Shown: positions 9,040 through 17,839, counted from the first letter of the stretch. The stretch is DNA of 64,000 bases from Mycolicibacterium litorale (GCF_014218295.1 NZ_AP023287.1:2046001-2110000); one strand, 5' to 3'. Made by a program: numbers and translations. The notes: generated from the letters alone by a model not told the origin.

Positions 9040-10212
9040 ATGACTTCCGGCCCCGTCATCGGGCTTGGTATGCCGCCTGCGCCCCCGCCGGTGCTGGCCC
9101 CGCGGCGCAAGACGCGCCAGCTGATGGTGCGCGACGTTGGCGTGGGCAGTGACTATCCCGTCTCGGTCCAGTCCATGTGCACGACCAAGACCCACGACAT
9201 CAACTCGACGCTGCAGCAGATCGCCGAGCTGACGGCGTCGGGCTGCGACATCGTGCGGGTCGCGTGCCCGCGGCAGGAAGACGCCGATGCGCTGCCGATC
9301 ATCGCCAAGAAGTCGAAGATCCCGGTCATCGCCGACATCCACTTCCAGCCGAAGTACATCTTCGCCGCGATCGACGCGGGCTGTGCGGCGGTGCGCGTCA
9401 ACCCCGGCAACATCAAGGAGTTCGACGGCCGGGTCAGGGAGGTCGCCAAGGCCGCCGGTGACGCGGGCATCCCGATCCGCATCGGCGTCAACGCCGGATC
9501 GCTGGACAAGCGGTTCATGGAGAAGTACGGGAAGGCGACCCCGGAGGCGCTGGTCGAATCGGCGCTGTGGGAGGCCTCGCTGTTCGAGGAGCACGGCTTC
9601 GGCAACATCAAGATCAGCGTCAAGCACAACGACCCGGTCGTGATGGTCGCCGCCTATGAGCAGCTCGCCGCCCAGTGCGACTACCCGCTGCACCTCGGGG
9701 TGACCGAGGCCGGACCCGCGTTCCAGGGCACGATCAAATCCGCGGTCGCCTTCGGGGCGTTGCTGTCCAAGGGCATCGGCGACACCATCCGAGTGTCGCT
9801 GTCGGCGCCGCCGGCCGAGGAGGTCAAGGTCGGCAACCAGATCCTCGAATCGCTCAACCTGCGTCCGCGATCGCTGGAGATCGTGTCCTGTCCGTCGTGC
9901 GGACGCGCCCAGGTCGACGTGTACACCCTCGCCAACGAGGTGTCCGCCGGGCTGGAGGGGTTGGAGGTGCCGCTGCGGGTCGCCGTGATGGGGTGCGTCG
10001 TCAACGGTCCCGGCGAGGCGCGCGAGGCCGACCTCGGGGTGGCCTCGGGTAACGGCAAGGGCCAGATCTTCGTCAAGGGTGAGGTCATCAAGACCGTGCC
10101 GGAGGCGCAGATCGTCGAGACGCTGATCGAAGAAGCCATGCGCATCGCCGCCGAGAGCGGCGACAGCCCGGAGGGAAGTGCGAGCGGTTCGCCCGTTGTG
10201 ACCGTAAGCTGA
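9040..10212 (+). CDS. ispG: 4-hydroxy-3-methylbut-2-en-1-yl diphosphate synthase (IspG/GcpE)
   Basis: IspG is the 4Fe-4S enzyme that reduces methylerythritol cyclodiphosphate to HMBPP in the MEP pathway. The 390-residue protein shows the cluster ligands Cys284, Cys287 (SCPSCGRAQ) and Cys319 ([10 protein letters not shown]) with Glu326. The TIM-barrel N-terminus contains [13 protein letters not shown]. It lies 8 nt after rip1, with GGAG before the ATG, and belongs to the dxr-rip1-ispG operon. Length and motifs are normal. Confidence 0.96.
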   Translation: MTSGPVIGLGMPPAPPPVLAPRRKTRQLMVRDVGVGSDYPVSVQSMCTTKTHDINSTLQQIAELTASGCDIVRVACPRQEDADALPIIAKKSKIPVIADIHFQPKYIFAAIDAGCAAVRVNPGNIKEFDGRVREVAKAAGDAGIPIRIGVNAGSLDKRFMEKYGKATPEALVESALWEASLFEEHGFGNIKISVKHNDPVVMVAAYEQLAAQCDYPLHLGVTEAGPAFQGTIKSAVAFGALLSKGIGDTIRVSLSAPPAEEVKVGNQILESLNLRPRSLEIVSCPSCGRAQVDVYTLANEVSAGLEGLEVPLRVAVMGCVVNGPGEAREADLGVASGNGKGQIFVKGEVIKTVPEAQIVETLIEEAMRIAAESGDSPEGSASGSPVVTVS

Positions 10213-10265
10213 ATCTCGACGCGGTGAGTGGTGTCACCGCTTCGGTCCAGCAGAAAGCAGTATCG

Positions 10266-11120
10266 ATGTCGGCTCCGCCGCTCTTCCGCCTCGCCGACGA
10301 CCGACGAGTGTCGGTGGTGCGCGACGCCGCCGCGGTGCGGCGGGTGCTCGACGACGATCCGGTCGGCGGTTGCATGGTCGCCTCGCGGGTGGCCGACCAC
10401 GGTGTCGATCCCGGCGCGATCGGCGGCGAGCTGTGGACGCGCCGACGCGCCACCGAATCGCTGTGTTACGCCGGTGCGAACCTCATCCCGCTGCGCGGTG
10501 AACCCGCCGACATGTACGCGTTCGCCGACAAGGCCACCAGCAGCGCCCGGCGGTGCTCGTCGCTGGTCGGGCGTGCCGAGCTGGTCATGCCGATGTGGCG
10601 GCGGCTGGAGCGGTCGTGGGGTCCGGCCCGCGATGTGCGCGACCACCAGCCGCTGATGGCCCTCGACACCGCCCCGCAGATTCCTGTCGATCCCGCGGTG
10701 CGTCCCGTGCGCATCGAGGAACTCGACGCATACCTGGTGGCCACCATCGACATGTTCATCGGTGAGGTGGGCATCGACCCACGAGCCGGGGACGGCGGAC
10801 GCGGCTACCGGCGCCGGGTCGCCGGTCTGATCGCGGCGGGCCGTGCCTGGGCGCGGTTCGAACACGGCGAGGTGGTGTTCAAGGCGGAGGTCGGATCGCA
10901 GTCGCCGGCCGTCGGGCAGATCCAGGGTGTCTGGGTGCACCCGGACCGGCGCGGCCACGGACTCGGCACGGCGGGCACCGCGGCGCTGGCCGCCGCCGTC
11001 GTCCGCGGTGGCCGGATCGCCAGCCTGTACGTCAACAGCTACAACACCGTGGCCCGGGCGACGTACGCCCGCATCGGTTTCCGTCAGGTCGGCACCTTCG
11101 CCACCGTCCTGCTCGACTGA
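10266..11120 (+). CDS. GNAT-family acetyltransferase with DUF4081 N-terminal domain (Rv2867c-like)
   Basis: The 284-residue protein follows ispG directly, the position of Rv2867c in M. tuberculosis. The C-terminal half has the acetyl-CoA binding pattern VWVHPDRRGHGLGTAGT, typical of GNAT enzymes. The N-terminal half, with the block GGCMVASRVADHG, fits the DUF4081 domain often fused to it. The acceptor is unknown. ATG 10266 is used because it gives the family N-terminus (MSAPPLFRL); GTG 10224 is an in-frame alternative 14 codons upstream. It is probably co-transcribed with dxr-rip1-ispG. Confidence 0.85.
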   Translation: MSAPPLFRLADDRRVSVVRDAAAVRRVLDDDPVGGCMVASRVADHGVDPGAIGGELWTRRRATESLCYAGANLIPLRGEPADMYAFADKATSSARRCSSLVGRAELVMPMWRRLERSWGPARDVRDHQPLMALDTAPQIPVDPAVRPVRIEELDAYLVATIDMFIGEVGIDPRAGDGGRGYRRRVAGLIAAGRAWARFEHGEVVFKAEVGSQSPAVGQIQGVWVHPDRRGHGLGTAGTAALAAAVVRGGRIASLYVNSYNTVARATYARIGFRQVGTFATVLLD

Positions 11121-11142
11121 GGCCGGCGGCTACGCTGGCGTG

Positions 11143-11835
11143 ATGACCGAGCCGGACGACGACGTCTCTGCAAGCGGCGAAGCCGGTGACCGCCGCGTCG
11201 TCCGCAGGGAGATCGCCGACGCGCTGATGCGCGCACTGGAACGTCGCCACGAAGTCCTCGACGCGATCGTCGCCTCCGAGGACTACGACGCGGCCATCGA
11301 GAATCTCGCCGACCTGTTGGGCACCTCGGTGACCGGCGGGGAGGCGGTGCTTCGGCTGTCCTTCGACCGGTTGACCAAGGTGGGGCGGCGCCGGATCGCC
11401 GCGGAACTCGACGACCTCAACAACCAGCTCAGCTTCACCAGGGGCGACCAGCCGCGCCGTCCGGAACCCCTTGTGCTGCGGCCCTTTTCGGCAGACGAGG
11501 ACCGCGACGTGTTCGCGGCGCGGACAGCTGACGTGCGGGCGGCCGGCGACGGCTCGGGTGCGCCGGCCGGTGCGCTCGACGACGAGATCAGCGCGGCCGT
11601 CGACCGGGTCGACGCCGAGGAGGCGGTCTGGCTGGTCGCGACCGCCGGCGCCGACAAGATCGGCATGGTGTTCGGCGAGCTCTCCGGCGGCGAGGTCAAC
11701 GTGCGCATCTGGATCCACCCGGACCACCGCAAGCGGGGCTACGGGACGGCGGCGTTGCGGGCTTCCCGCTCGGAGATGGCCGCCTACTTCCCCGCGGTGC
11801 CCCTGGTGGTGCGCGCCCCCGCCGCCGAGGCCTGA
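11143..11835 (+). CDS. GNAT acetyltransferase fused to a DNA-gyrase-A-like helical segment
   Basis: The 230-residue protein has two parts. Residues about 20-95 follow the pattern of the coiled-coil region of GyrA/ParC: ALERRHEVLDAIVASEDYDAA, then a short loop with LLGTSVTGGEAVLRLSFDRLT, then a long charged helix (RRRIAAELDDLNNQ). Residues about 105-230 form a GNAT domain, with IHPDHRKRGYGTAALR as the acetyl-CoA loop. There is no tyrosine recombination or cleavage domain, so it is not a topoisomerase. The helical segment may serve for dimerisation or for contact with a partner. Substrate unknown. ATG 11143 lies 22 nt after the previous GNAT gene. Confidence 0.75.
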   Translation: MTEPDDDVSASGEAGDRRVVRREIADALMRALERRHEVLDAIVASEDYDAAIENLADLLGTSVTGGEAVLRLSFDRLTKVGRRRIAAELDDLNNQLSFTRGDQPRRPEPLVLRPFSADEDRDVFAARTADVRAAGDGSGAPAGALDDEISAAVDRVDAEEAVWLVATAGADKIGMVFGELSGGEVNVRIWIHPDHRKRGYGTAALRASRSEMAAYFPAVPLVVRAPAAEA

Positions 11836-11838
11836 GCG

Positions 11839-11885
11839 GCCGGCCTCGCCTGCCGCGCCGGCCTCGCCTGCCGCGCCGGCCCGCC
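11839..11885. repeat. Short tandem repeat, 18-bp unit
   Basis: An 18-bp unit starting GCCGGCCTCGCC occurs twice exactly (11839-11856 and 11857-11874), followed by a partial third copy (11875-11885), directly after the stop codon of the GNAT fusion gene. Confidence 0.85.
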
Positions 11886-11956
11886 GAGATCGACGAAATG
11901 GCGGGATCTACCCGCACAAATCCGCCGGTTTGTTCGTTTGGGCGACAATTGAGCCG

Positions 11957-12031
11957 GTGACGCCGAGAACACGGAGGCATCACAGCGGCGTCACGGTGCG
12001 CCTCCGCGGAAACCTGTCACCACATCCCTAA
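11957..12031 (+). CDS. Possible 24-residue leader ORF before the penicillin-binding lipoprotein
   Basis: A GTG ORF with product beginning MTPRTRRHHSG and ending LSPHP stops 11 nt before the next gene. GACAAT (11944-11949) ends 7 nt before this GTG, so it could be the first codon of a leaderless mRNA. The downstream gene has no visible Shine-Dalgarno sequence, which would fit coupled translation. The peptide is basic (five Arg, three His). No homology is claimed. Confidence 0.35.
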   Translation: MTPRTRRHHSGVTVRLRGNLSPHP

Positions 12032-12042
12032 CATCTGCCTCA

Positions 12043-13863
12043 ATGGCAACTAAAACCTCAGCAGCAACAAGGGTCACCTGTCTGCTCACGGTGGCCACAT
12101 TCCTGGGCAGCCTCGGTCTCAGCGGTTGCACCCCCAAGCCCAACGGTCCCGAACCCGCCGCGGAGGAGTTCTTCGCCGCCCTGGCCACCGGTGACACCGC
12201 CGCGGCCGCCGAACTCGCCGACCGCCCGGCCGATGCGCGCGCGGCGCTCAACGACGCCTGGGCCGGACTGCAGGCCACCCGCCTCGACGCGCAGATCCTG
12301 GGGTCGAAGTACACCGAGGACACCGGCAGCGTCAGCTACCGCTACACCTGGCACCTGCCCAAGGACCGCACCTGGACCTACGACGGTCAGCTCAACATGG
12401 TGCGCGACGAGGGCCGCTGGGAAGTCCGTTGGGCGACAACGGGTCTGCACCCGCGGCTGGGGGAGAACCAGTCGTTCGCACTGCGCGCCGACCCGCCACC
12501 GCGCGCCTCGGTCAACGAGCGTGGCGGCACCGACGTGCTGGTGCCCGGATACCGCTACCACATCTCGCTCGACGCCAGGGCCGCAGGCGCCGAGCTGATG
12601 GCGACCGCACGCGTGGTCGCCGACACGTTGCGTCCCTTCGTCCCCGCGATCGACGCCCAGCGACTCGCCGAACAGGCCAGCTCGATGGCCGAACCGATGA
12701 GCCTGGTCATGCTCAACCAGGCCGACCACGACCGGGTGGCGGGGATCCTCGGTCCCCGGCCGGGAGTAGTCATCACCCCCCAGGCCGATCTGCTGCCCAC
12801 CGACGAGCGGTTCGCGACCGCCATCATCAACGAGGTCAAGAAGGAGGTGGCCGACGAGCTCGACGGCCGCTCCGGATGGCGGGTGGTCACCGTCAACCAG
12901 AACGGGGTCGACGTCGACGTTCTCAACGAGGTCCCGGGAGATCCGGCCCCGTCGGTGACGATCAGCCTCGACCGCGCCGTCCAGACCGCCGCCCAGAACG
13001 CGGTCAACTTCACCGGCAAGCAGGCGATGATCGTGGCGATCAAGGCCTCCACCGGTGAGATCCTGGCCGTCGCGCAGAACGCCGCCGCCGACGCGGAGGG
13101 CCCGCTGGCCACCATGGGCCTCTACCCGCCGGGGTCGACGTTCAAGATCGTGACCGCCGGCGCGGCGATCGAACGCGACATGGCCACCCCGAACACCCTT
13201 CTCGGCTGCCCGGGGCACATGGACATCGGCCATCGCACCGTGCCGAACTACGGCGGATTCGACCTCGGGACCGTGCCGATGTCGCGCGCGTTCGCCAGCT
13301 CGTGCAACACGACGTTCGCCGAACTGGCCAGCCGCATGCCACCGCGCGGCCTGACCACCGCGGCCGCCCAGTACGGGATCGGGCCCGATTACCAGATCGA
13401 GGGCATCCCCACGGTGTCCGGTTCGGTGCCGCCCACCGTCAACCTCGCCGAGCGCACCGAGGACGGCTTCGGGCAGGGCAAGGTGGTGGTCAGCCCGTTC
13501 GGCATGGCGCTCGTCGCCGCGACCGTCGCCGCCGGGCAGACCCCGGTGCCGCGCCTGATCGAGGGGCGCGACACCGTTGTCACCGGCCAGCACGAACCCG
13601 TCGACCCGAAGGTCGTCGAGGCGCTGCGGCCGATGATGCGGCTGGTGGTGACGAACGGCACCGCCAAGGATCTGGCCGGCGCCGGTGACGTCCGCGGCAA
13701 GACCGGAGAGGCGGAGTTCGCCGGTGGTTCGCACTCGTGGTTCGCCGGCTACCGCGGCGACCTCGCCTTCGCCGCGCTCATCGTGGGTGGCGGCAGCTCG
13801 GAGTACGCGGTGCGGATGTTGCGCGGCATGCTCGACGGACTGCCCGCCGACTACCTGGCCTGA
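12043..13863 (+). CDS. Penicillin-binding lipoprotein (class B transpeptidase, Rv2864c-like)
   Basis: The 606-residue protein is a lipoprotein (lipobox LSGC, Cys29). It has an NTF2-like MecA-type domain (about 35-150), a PBP dimerisation domain and a transpeptidase domain. The catalytic motifs are visible: STFK with nucleophile Ser365, SCN at 420-422 and KTG at 553-555. It therefore cross-links peptidoglycan outside the membrane and should bind beta-lactams. Rv2864c in the same position of M. tuberculosis has the same layout and a similar N-terminus (M-x-TKT). No ribosome binding site is evident before ATG 12043; a short leader ORF ends 11 nt upstream and may supply ribosomes. Confidence 0.93.
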   Translation: MATKTSAATRVTCLLTVATFLGSLGLSGCTPKPNGPEPAAEEFFAALATGDTAAAAELADRPADARAALNDAWAGLQATRLDAQILGSKYTEDTGSVSYRYTWHLPKDRTWTYDGQLNMVRDEGRWEVRWATTGLHPRLGENQSFALRADPPPRASVNERGGTDVLVPGYRYHISLDARAAGAELMATARVVADTLRPFVPAIDAQRLAEQASSMAEPMSLVMLNQADHDRVAGILGPRPGVVITPQADLLPTDERFATAIINEVKKEVADELDGRSGWRVVTVNQNGVDVDVLNEVPGDPAPSVTISLDRAVQTAAQNAVNFTGKQAMIVAIKASTGEILAVAQNAAADAEGPLATMGLYPPGSTFKIVTAGAAIERDMATPNTLLGCPGHMDIGHRTVPNYGGFDLGTVPMSRAFASSCNTTFAELASRMPPRGLTTAAAQYGIGPDYQIEGIPTVSGSVPPTVNLAERTEDGFGQGKVVVSPFGMALVAATVAAGQTPVPRLIEGRDTVVTGQHEPVDPKVVEALRPMMRLVVTNGTAKDLAGAGDVRGKTGEAEFAGGSHSWFAGYRGDLAFAALIVGGGSSEYAVRMLRGMLDGLPADYLA

Positions 13864-13879
13864 GTAGCCTGGAGGGGCT

Positions 13880-14482
13880 ATGACGACCCCGGCCCACAAC
13901 GGTGAACCGGCGCCGATGCGCATCTCGGACGCCGACCGCAACGGCACGTTGCGCCGGCTGCACAACGCCGTCGCGCTCGGTCTGCTCGACATCGAGGAGT
14001 TCGAGGAGCGCTCGGCGCTGGTGTCGCAGGCCCGGTTGCGTTCGGATCTCGACGCATTGGTCACCGACCTGCCGGGGCCCGGCGCGATCGTCACCTCGGC
14101 GACCGACCGGGTGGAACTGCGCGGCGTGTTCGGTTCGCTCAAACGTCACGGGGAGTGGATCGTGCCGACGCGGCTGGCACTGCACCGCCGCATGGGTTCG
14201 ATCGACCTCGACCTGACCCGGGCCCGGTTCGCCGGCCCGATGGTCGTCATCGAACTCGACCTGAGGTTCGGCGGGCTCGATCTGCGGCTTCCCGACGGGG
14301 CGAGCGCCTCGATCGACGACGTGGAGGTGATCGTCGGCAGCGCGACCGACCACCGCAGGGACGTCCCCGCCGAGGGGCGGCCGCACGTGGTGCTCACCGG
14401 CAAGGTGGTGTGGGGTTCGGTCGACATCCGCGGCCCGCAGACCGGCTGGTTGCGGCGGCCGCGGTTCCTCGAGCGCGGCTGA
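13880..14482 (+). CDS. DUF1707 domain protein with LiaF-like C-terminus
   Basis: The 200-residue protein begins with MRISDADRNGTLRRLHNAVALGLLDI, then EEFEERSALV and LVTDLP, the DUF1707 pattern (residues about 13-65). The C-terminal half (about 75-200) is beta-rich with repeated IDLDLTRARF and DLRFGGLDL units, like the C-terminal domain of LiaF-type cell-wall stress proteins. It has no signal peptide or transmembrane helix and is probably cytoplasmic. The role is not established. It starts 16 nt after the penicillin-binding protein, so the pair is likely co-transcribed, which fits an envelope-related job. Confidence 0.8.
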   Translation: MTTPAHNGEPAPMRISDADRNGTLRRLHNAVALGLLDIEEFEERSALVSQARLRSDLDALVTDLPGPGAIVTSATDRVELRGVFGSLKRHGEWIVPTRLALHRRMGSIDLDLTRARFAGPMVVIELDLRFGGLDLRLPDGASASIDDVEVIVGSATDHRRDVPAEGRPHVVLTGKVVWGSVDIRGPQTGWLRRPRFLERG

Positions 14483-14902
14483 CTACCGCGGGTCGAGTAC
14501 CGAGAAACTCAGCGTCGCGCGCGCGGCCAGGCGGTCGCGCCCGATATCGGTGACGTCGACGGCGGTCACGATGGTGCGCCGGCCGGCCCGCACGATCGTC
14601 GCCTCCGCCCTGGCCGGACCGGTGATGACGGGGGCGAGGAAGTGCACGGTCATGTCCGCCGTCGTCACGCTCTGACCGGCGGTGACGTGCCGGTCCGCCA
14701 GCCGGCCGGCGGCGATGTCGATGAGGGTGGCGACCAGCCCGCCCTGCAGGGCGCCGCGGGTGTTGACGAGGTCGGGCCGGTTGGCCATCTCCAGGACCAG
14801 CCGTTCGTCGGTCTCGAGCAGGTCGTGGATACCCAGCCGTCCCAACAGGTGGTCGGGGGTGGTCTTCATCGGGGTCGACTCGCCGAGCATGGTCGGAAAC
14901 AT
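14483..14902 (-). CDS. PaaI-type hotdog thioesterase
   Basis: The 139-residue protein has the hotdog-fold core [18 protein letters not shown], followed by [12 protein letters not shown] and a beta-rich C-terminus ending LSFSVLD. These are features of the PaaI/4HBT family, which hydrolyses acyl-CoA thioesters. The substrate is unknown. ATG 14902 is the first start; ATGs at codons 5 and 12 are alternatives, the last giving a more compact family-like N-terminus. It converges on the DUF1707 gene with the two stop codons abutting and is divergent from mapB across 48 bp. Confidence 0.8.
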   Translation of the reverse strand: MFPTMLGESTPMKTTPDHLLGRLGIHDLLETDERLVLEMANRPDLVNTRGALQGGLVATLIDIAAGRLADRHVTAGQSVTTADMTVHFLAPVITGPARAEATIVRAGRRTIVTAVDVTDIGRDRLAARATLSFSVLDPR

Positions 14903-14915
14903 AGCATTCTCACAT

Positions 14916-14944
14916 CAGGAGAGTCGCGTTCTCCTGGCTATCCT
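14916..14944. promoter_or_regulatory. Inverted repeat and -10 between thioesterase and mapB
   Basis: CAGGAGA (14916-14922) and TCTCCTG (14930-14936) form a perfect 7-7-7 inverted repeat in the divergent intergenic region. TATCCT (14939-14944) ends 6 nt before the mapB ATG and probably drives a leaderless mapB mRNA. The repeat sits where a -35/-10 spacer would lie and may be an operator. Confidence 0.5.
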
Positions 14945-14950
14945 GGATGG

Positions 14951-15808
14951 ATGTCTGTGCGCACCGCCCTCCGTCCCGGCGAGCTGTCTCCCACGTTGCC
15001 GGTACCCAAGTCGATCGCGCGCCCCGAGTACGCGTGGCGGCCGACCGCCGTCGAGGGCGACGAACCGTGGGTGCAGACCCCTGAGGTGATCGAGAAGATG
15101 CGTGTCGCCGGCCGGATCGCCGCAGGCGCACTGGCCGAGGCCGGAAAGGCCGTCGCTCCCGGCGTCGCCACCGACGAACTGGACCGCATCGCCCACGAGT
15201 ACATGATCGACCACGGCGCGTATCCGTCGACCTTGGGCTACAAGGGCTTTCCCAAGTCGTGCTGCACGTCGCTGAACGAGGTGATCTGCCACGGCATCCC
15301 CGATTCGACGGTGATCGAGGACGGGGACATCGTCAACATCGACGTGACCGCCTACATCGACGGCGTGCACGGCGACACCAACGCCACGTTCCTCGCGGGC
15401 AACGTCTCCGAGGAACACCGCCTGCTCGTCGAGCGCACCCACGAGGCGACCATGCGGGCGATCAAGGCGGTCAAACCCGGCCGGGCGCTGTCGGTGGTCG
15501 GCCGGGTCATCGAGGCCTACGCAAACCGCTTCGGCTACAACGTGGTCCGCGACTTCACCGGACACGGCATCGGCACCACCTTCCACAACGGCCTGGTCGT
15601 GCTGCACTACGACCAGCCCAGCGTCGAGACCGTCATCGAACCCGGGATGACGTTCACCATCGAACCGATGATCAACCTCGGCGGACTCGACTACGAGATC
15701 TGGGACGACGGCTGGACCGTGGTCACCAAGGACCGCAAGTGGACCGCGCAGTTCGAGCACACCCTGGTCGTCACCGATACGGGCGCTGAGATCCTCACCC
15801 AGCTGTGA
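14951..15808 (+). CDS. mapB: Methionine aminopeptidase, type I with N-terminal extension (MapB)
   Basis: The 285-residue protein removes the initiator methionine from nascent proteins. It has the metal-binding residues of the pita-bread fold: Asp in [10 protein letters not shown], Asp in [10 protein letters not shown], His in [11 protein letters not shown], Glu in FTIEPMINL and Glu in QFEHTLVV. The first 40 residues form the proline-rich extension typical of actinobacterial MetAP1c (Rv2861c has the same length). The ATG at 14951 follows a -10 hexamer by 6 nt, so the mRNA is probably leaderless. Confidence 0.96.
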   Translation: MSVRTALRPGELSPTLPVPKSIARPEYAWRPTAVEGDEPWVQTPEVIEKMRVAGRIAAGALAEAGKAVAPGVATDELDRIAHEYMIDHGAYPSTLGYKGFPKSCCTSLNEVICHGIPDSTVIEDGDIVNIDVTAYIDGVHGDTNATFLAGNVSEEHRLLVERTHEATMRAIKAVKPGRALSVVGRVIEAYANRFGYNVVRDFTGHGIGTTFHNGLVVLHYDQPSVETVIEPGMTFTIEPMINLGGLDYEIWDDGWTVVTKDRKWTAQFEHTLVVTDTGAEILTQL

Positions 15809-15818
15809 GACCGTCCGC

Positions 15819-15858
15819 GAGTGTGACACTGCGCGTTTGCGCCCGGAAAGTCGCACTC
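15819..15858. repeat. Intergenic imperfect inverted repeat before cobQ
   Basis: GAGTGTGAC (15819-15827) and GTCGCACTC (15850-15858) are inverted copies with one mismatch. The spacer contains GCGCGTTTGCGC. Similar GC-rich dyads recur between mycobacterial genes. Confidence 0.45.
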
Positions 15859-15875
15859 AGTTCACGTTCGGCGCG

Positions 15876-17363
15876 ATGAACGGGGCGCTGCTCGTCGCCG
15901 GCACCACCTCGGACGCCGGGAAATCGATGGTGGTGGCCGGGCTCTGCCGCCTGCTGGCACGCAACGGCGTCCGCGTCGCCCCGTTCAAGGCGCAGAACAT
16001 GTCCAACAATTCGGCGGTCACCGTCGAGGGCGGTGAGATCGGCCGTGCCCAGGCGATGCAGGCCCGCGCCGCGGGCCTCGCCCCGAGCGTGCGGTTCAAC
16101 CCGGTGCTGCTCAAACCGGGCAGCGACCGCACCTCGCAGCTGGTGGTGCGCGGGCGCGTCACCGGTACCGTCGGCGCCAAGGACTACATCACCCACCGCG
16201 ACCGGCTCGCCGACGTGGTCGCCGACGAACTGCGTTCGCTGCGTGCGGAATTCGACGTCGTCCTCTGCGAGGGCGCGGGATCACCGGCCGAGATCAACCT
16301 GCGCGGCACCGATCTGGCCAACATGGGGCTGGCCCGCCGCGCCCACCTGCCGGTCCTCGTGGTCGGCGACATCGACCGGGGTGGGGTGCTGGCCCACCTG
16401 TTCGGCACGGTCGCGGTGTTGCATCCCGACGACCAGGCGTTGATCGCCGGGTTCGTGGTCAACAAGTTCCGCGGCGACCCCGCGCTGCTCGCGCCGGGCC
16501 TCGACCAACTCCGTGAGCTCACGGGGCGGCCCACCTACGGGGTGGTCCCGTACAGCGAGGAACTGTGGATGGACACCGAGGACTCGGTGTCTGTCGTGAC
16601 GGGCCGGGTCGTCGGCAGGCCGTCTCCGCCGCGCGGCAGCGAGGTGCTGCGGGTCGCGGTGCTGCGACTGCCGCGAATCTCCAACTCCACCGACGTGGAG
16701 GCGCTGGCATGCGAGCCCGGCGTGACGGTGCGGTGGGTGACAGAACCCGCCGACGTGACCGATGCCGACGTCGTGGTGCTGCCCGGCACCAAGGCCACCG
16801 TCGCCGATCTGCAGTGGCTGCGCGACAACGGCCTGGCGGATCCGATCGCCGCCCACGCGCGTGCCGGCCGTCCCGTGCTGGGCATCTGCGGAGGCTTCCA
16901 GATGCTCTGCCGCCACATCGACGACCCTGTCGAGTCCCGAGCGGGCCGGGTGGAGGGCCTCGGAGTCCTCGACGCCGACATCGCGTTCGTACCCGACAAG
17001 ACGTTGCGGCACTGGACGACACCCCTGCACGGCTACGAGATCCACCACGGGCAGGTGGTGCGCTCCGGCGCCGACGACTGGGCGGGCATCGGGCTGCGCG
17101 CCGGTGCGGTGTTCGGCACCCACTGGCACGGCCTGTTCGACAACGACGCGTTCCGGCGGACGTGGCTGCGCGACGCCGCCGCCGCGGCCGGCCGGTCCGG
17201 CTTCACCGTCGCCGACGACATCGACGTGTCCGCCCGCCGCGACGCCCAGTTGGACGTCATGGCAGACCTGCTGCAGACCCATCTCGACGTCGACGCCGTC
17301 CTCGGACTCCTCCAGTCGGGCCCGCCCGCCCGACCCACCGTCACCACGGGGCTGCGCCGCTAG
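15876..17363 (+). CDS. cobQ: Cobyric acid synthase (adenosylcobyric acid synthase)
   Basis: CobQ amidates four side-chain carboxylates of adenosylcobyrinic acid a,c-diamide using glutamine and ATP. The 495-residue protein has an N-terminal P-loop domain ([13 protein letters not shown]) with the family motif [11 protein letters not shown]. The C-terminal class I glutamine amidotransferase domain has its nucleophile cysteine in [10 protein letters not shown] and its histidine in GTHWHG. The start is ATG 15876, which gives the family N-terminus; the longer open frame adds 13 unlikely residues. In M. tuberculosis cobQ1 is elsewhere (Rv0255c), so its position next to mapB is a rearrangement that brings it closer to the other cob genes here. 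Confidence 0.95.
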   Translation: MNGALLVAGTTSDAGKSMVVAGLCRLLARNGVRVAPFKAQNMSNNSAVTVEGGEIGRAQAMQARAAGLAPSVRFNPVLLKPGSDRTSQLVVRGRVTGTVGAKDYITHRDRLADVVADELRSLRAEFDVVLCEGAGSPAEINLRGTDLANMGLARRAHLPVLVVGDIDRGGVLAHLFGTVAVLHPDDQALIAGFVVNKFRGDPALLAPGLDQLRELTGRPTYGVVPYSEELWMDTEDSVSVVTGRVVGRPSPPRGSEVLRVAVLRLPRISNSTDVEALACEPGVTVRWVTEPADVTDADVVVLPGTKATVADLQWLRDNGLADPIAAHARAGRPVLGICGGFQMLCRHIDDPVESRAGRVEGLGVLDADIAFVPDKTLRHWTTPLHGYEIHHGQVVRSGADDWAGIGLRAGAVFGTHWHGLFDNDAFRRTWLRDAAAAAGRSGFTVADDIDVSARRDAQLDVMADLLQTHLDVDAVLGLLQSGPPARPTVTTGLRR

Positions 17364-17371
17364 GGAATCGA

Positions 17372-17386
17372 GTACCGCACTACTCG
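17372..17386 (+). repeat. Left copy of a 15-bp inverted repeat flanking the small ORF
   Basis: GTACCGCACTACTCG matches, inverted and with one mismatch, 17764-17778. The copies lie in the upstream regions of the small ORF and of the patatin gene respectively. Confidence 0.6.
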
Positions 17387-17415
17387 CGACCCTCCTCGGA
17401 TGGCGCCTTACGTTC

Positions 17416-17453
17416 CCCGTGACCGAGCCGGATCCGCCGGCTCGCATCACGGG
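17416..17453 (+). promoter_or_regulatory. Leader hairpin covering the ribosome binding site of the small ORF
   Basis: CCCGTGA (17416-17422) pairs with TCACGGG (17447-17453), and inside it GAGCCGG (17425-17431) pairs with CCGGCTC (17437-17443). The 3' arm includes the GGG of the GGGAG ribosome binding site (17451-17455) that precedes ATG 17463, so folding should hide the site. Confidence 0.55.
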
Positions 17454-17462
17454 AGCAACGCC

Positions 17463-17717
17463 ATGAACATCCTTTACACCCAAGCTCTTCCGCTCACGCC
17501 GACGTCGAAGACGCCGAGGAAGGTGATCGTCACCGAGCGCGAGGTGATGCTGGCCTCCACGATGGCGCTGCTGGCGCCGCCGCGTGACACGCGGCGTCGC
17601 CGGTTCGCGGTCGCCGGCTGGTTCGCGGCGCTGCGCCGGGAACCGCGGCGCCACGTCGTGTCGCGGTATGACTTCACCGAGCACTCACGGATGGCGCGGG
17701 AGATGAACCGGCTCTGA
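17463..17717 (+). CDS. Small basic protein of unknown function (84 aa)
   Basis: The product is 84 residues, starts MNILYTQALPLTP and is strongly basic in the centre (RDTRRRRF, LRREPRRHVV). It has one hydrophobic stretch, VMLASTMALLAPP, too short and too polar around it for a confident membrane helix. I do not recognise a family. ATG 17463 is preferred over an upstream in-frame start at 17400 because a GGGAG site lies 7 nt before it. It sits between cobQ and the patatin-like gene, with similar 15-bp sequences in inverted orientation on each side. Confidence 0.55.
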   Translation: MNILYTQALPLTPTSKTPRKVIVTEREVMLASTMALLAPPRDTRRRRFAVAGWFAALRREPRRHVVSRYDFTEHSRMAREMNRL

Positions 17718-17763
17718 GACTCGATCGATTGACATCGCAACGACCACAGCGCTTTCCGTCCGA

Positions 17764-17778
17764 CGAGTAGTGCGATAC
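17764..17778 (-). repeat. Right copy of the 15-bp inverted repeat
   Basis: CGAGTAGTGCGATAC is the inverse of 17372-17386 with one mismatch. It lies about 60 bp before the patatin-like gene, downstream of a TTGACA hexamer at 17729-17734. Confidence 0.6.
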
Positions 17779-17839
17779 GCACGCCAACGGGCGGCGGCCG
17801 CGTCACAATCGCTTCCACCGACCGATCGAGGAGACTCCG

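Noticed and set aside
12058..14142. 694-codon open frame on the minus strand opposite the penicillin-binding lipoprotein
   Set aside because: It is antisense to a gene with clear catalytic motifs, its translation is low-complexity, and such mirror frames are normal in high-GC DNA.
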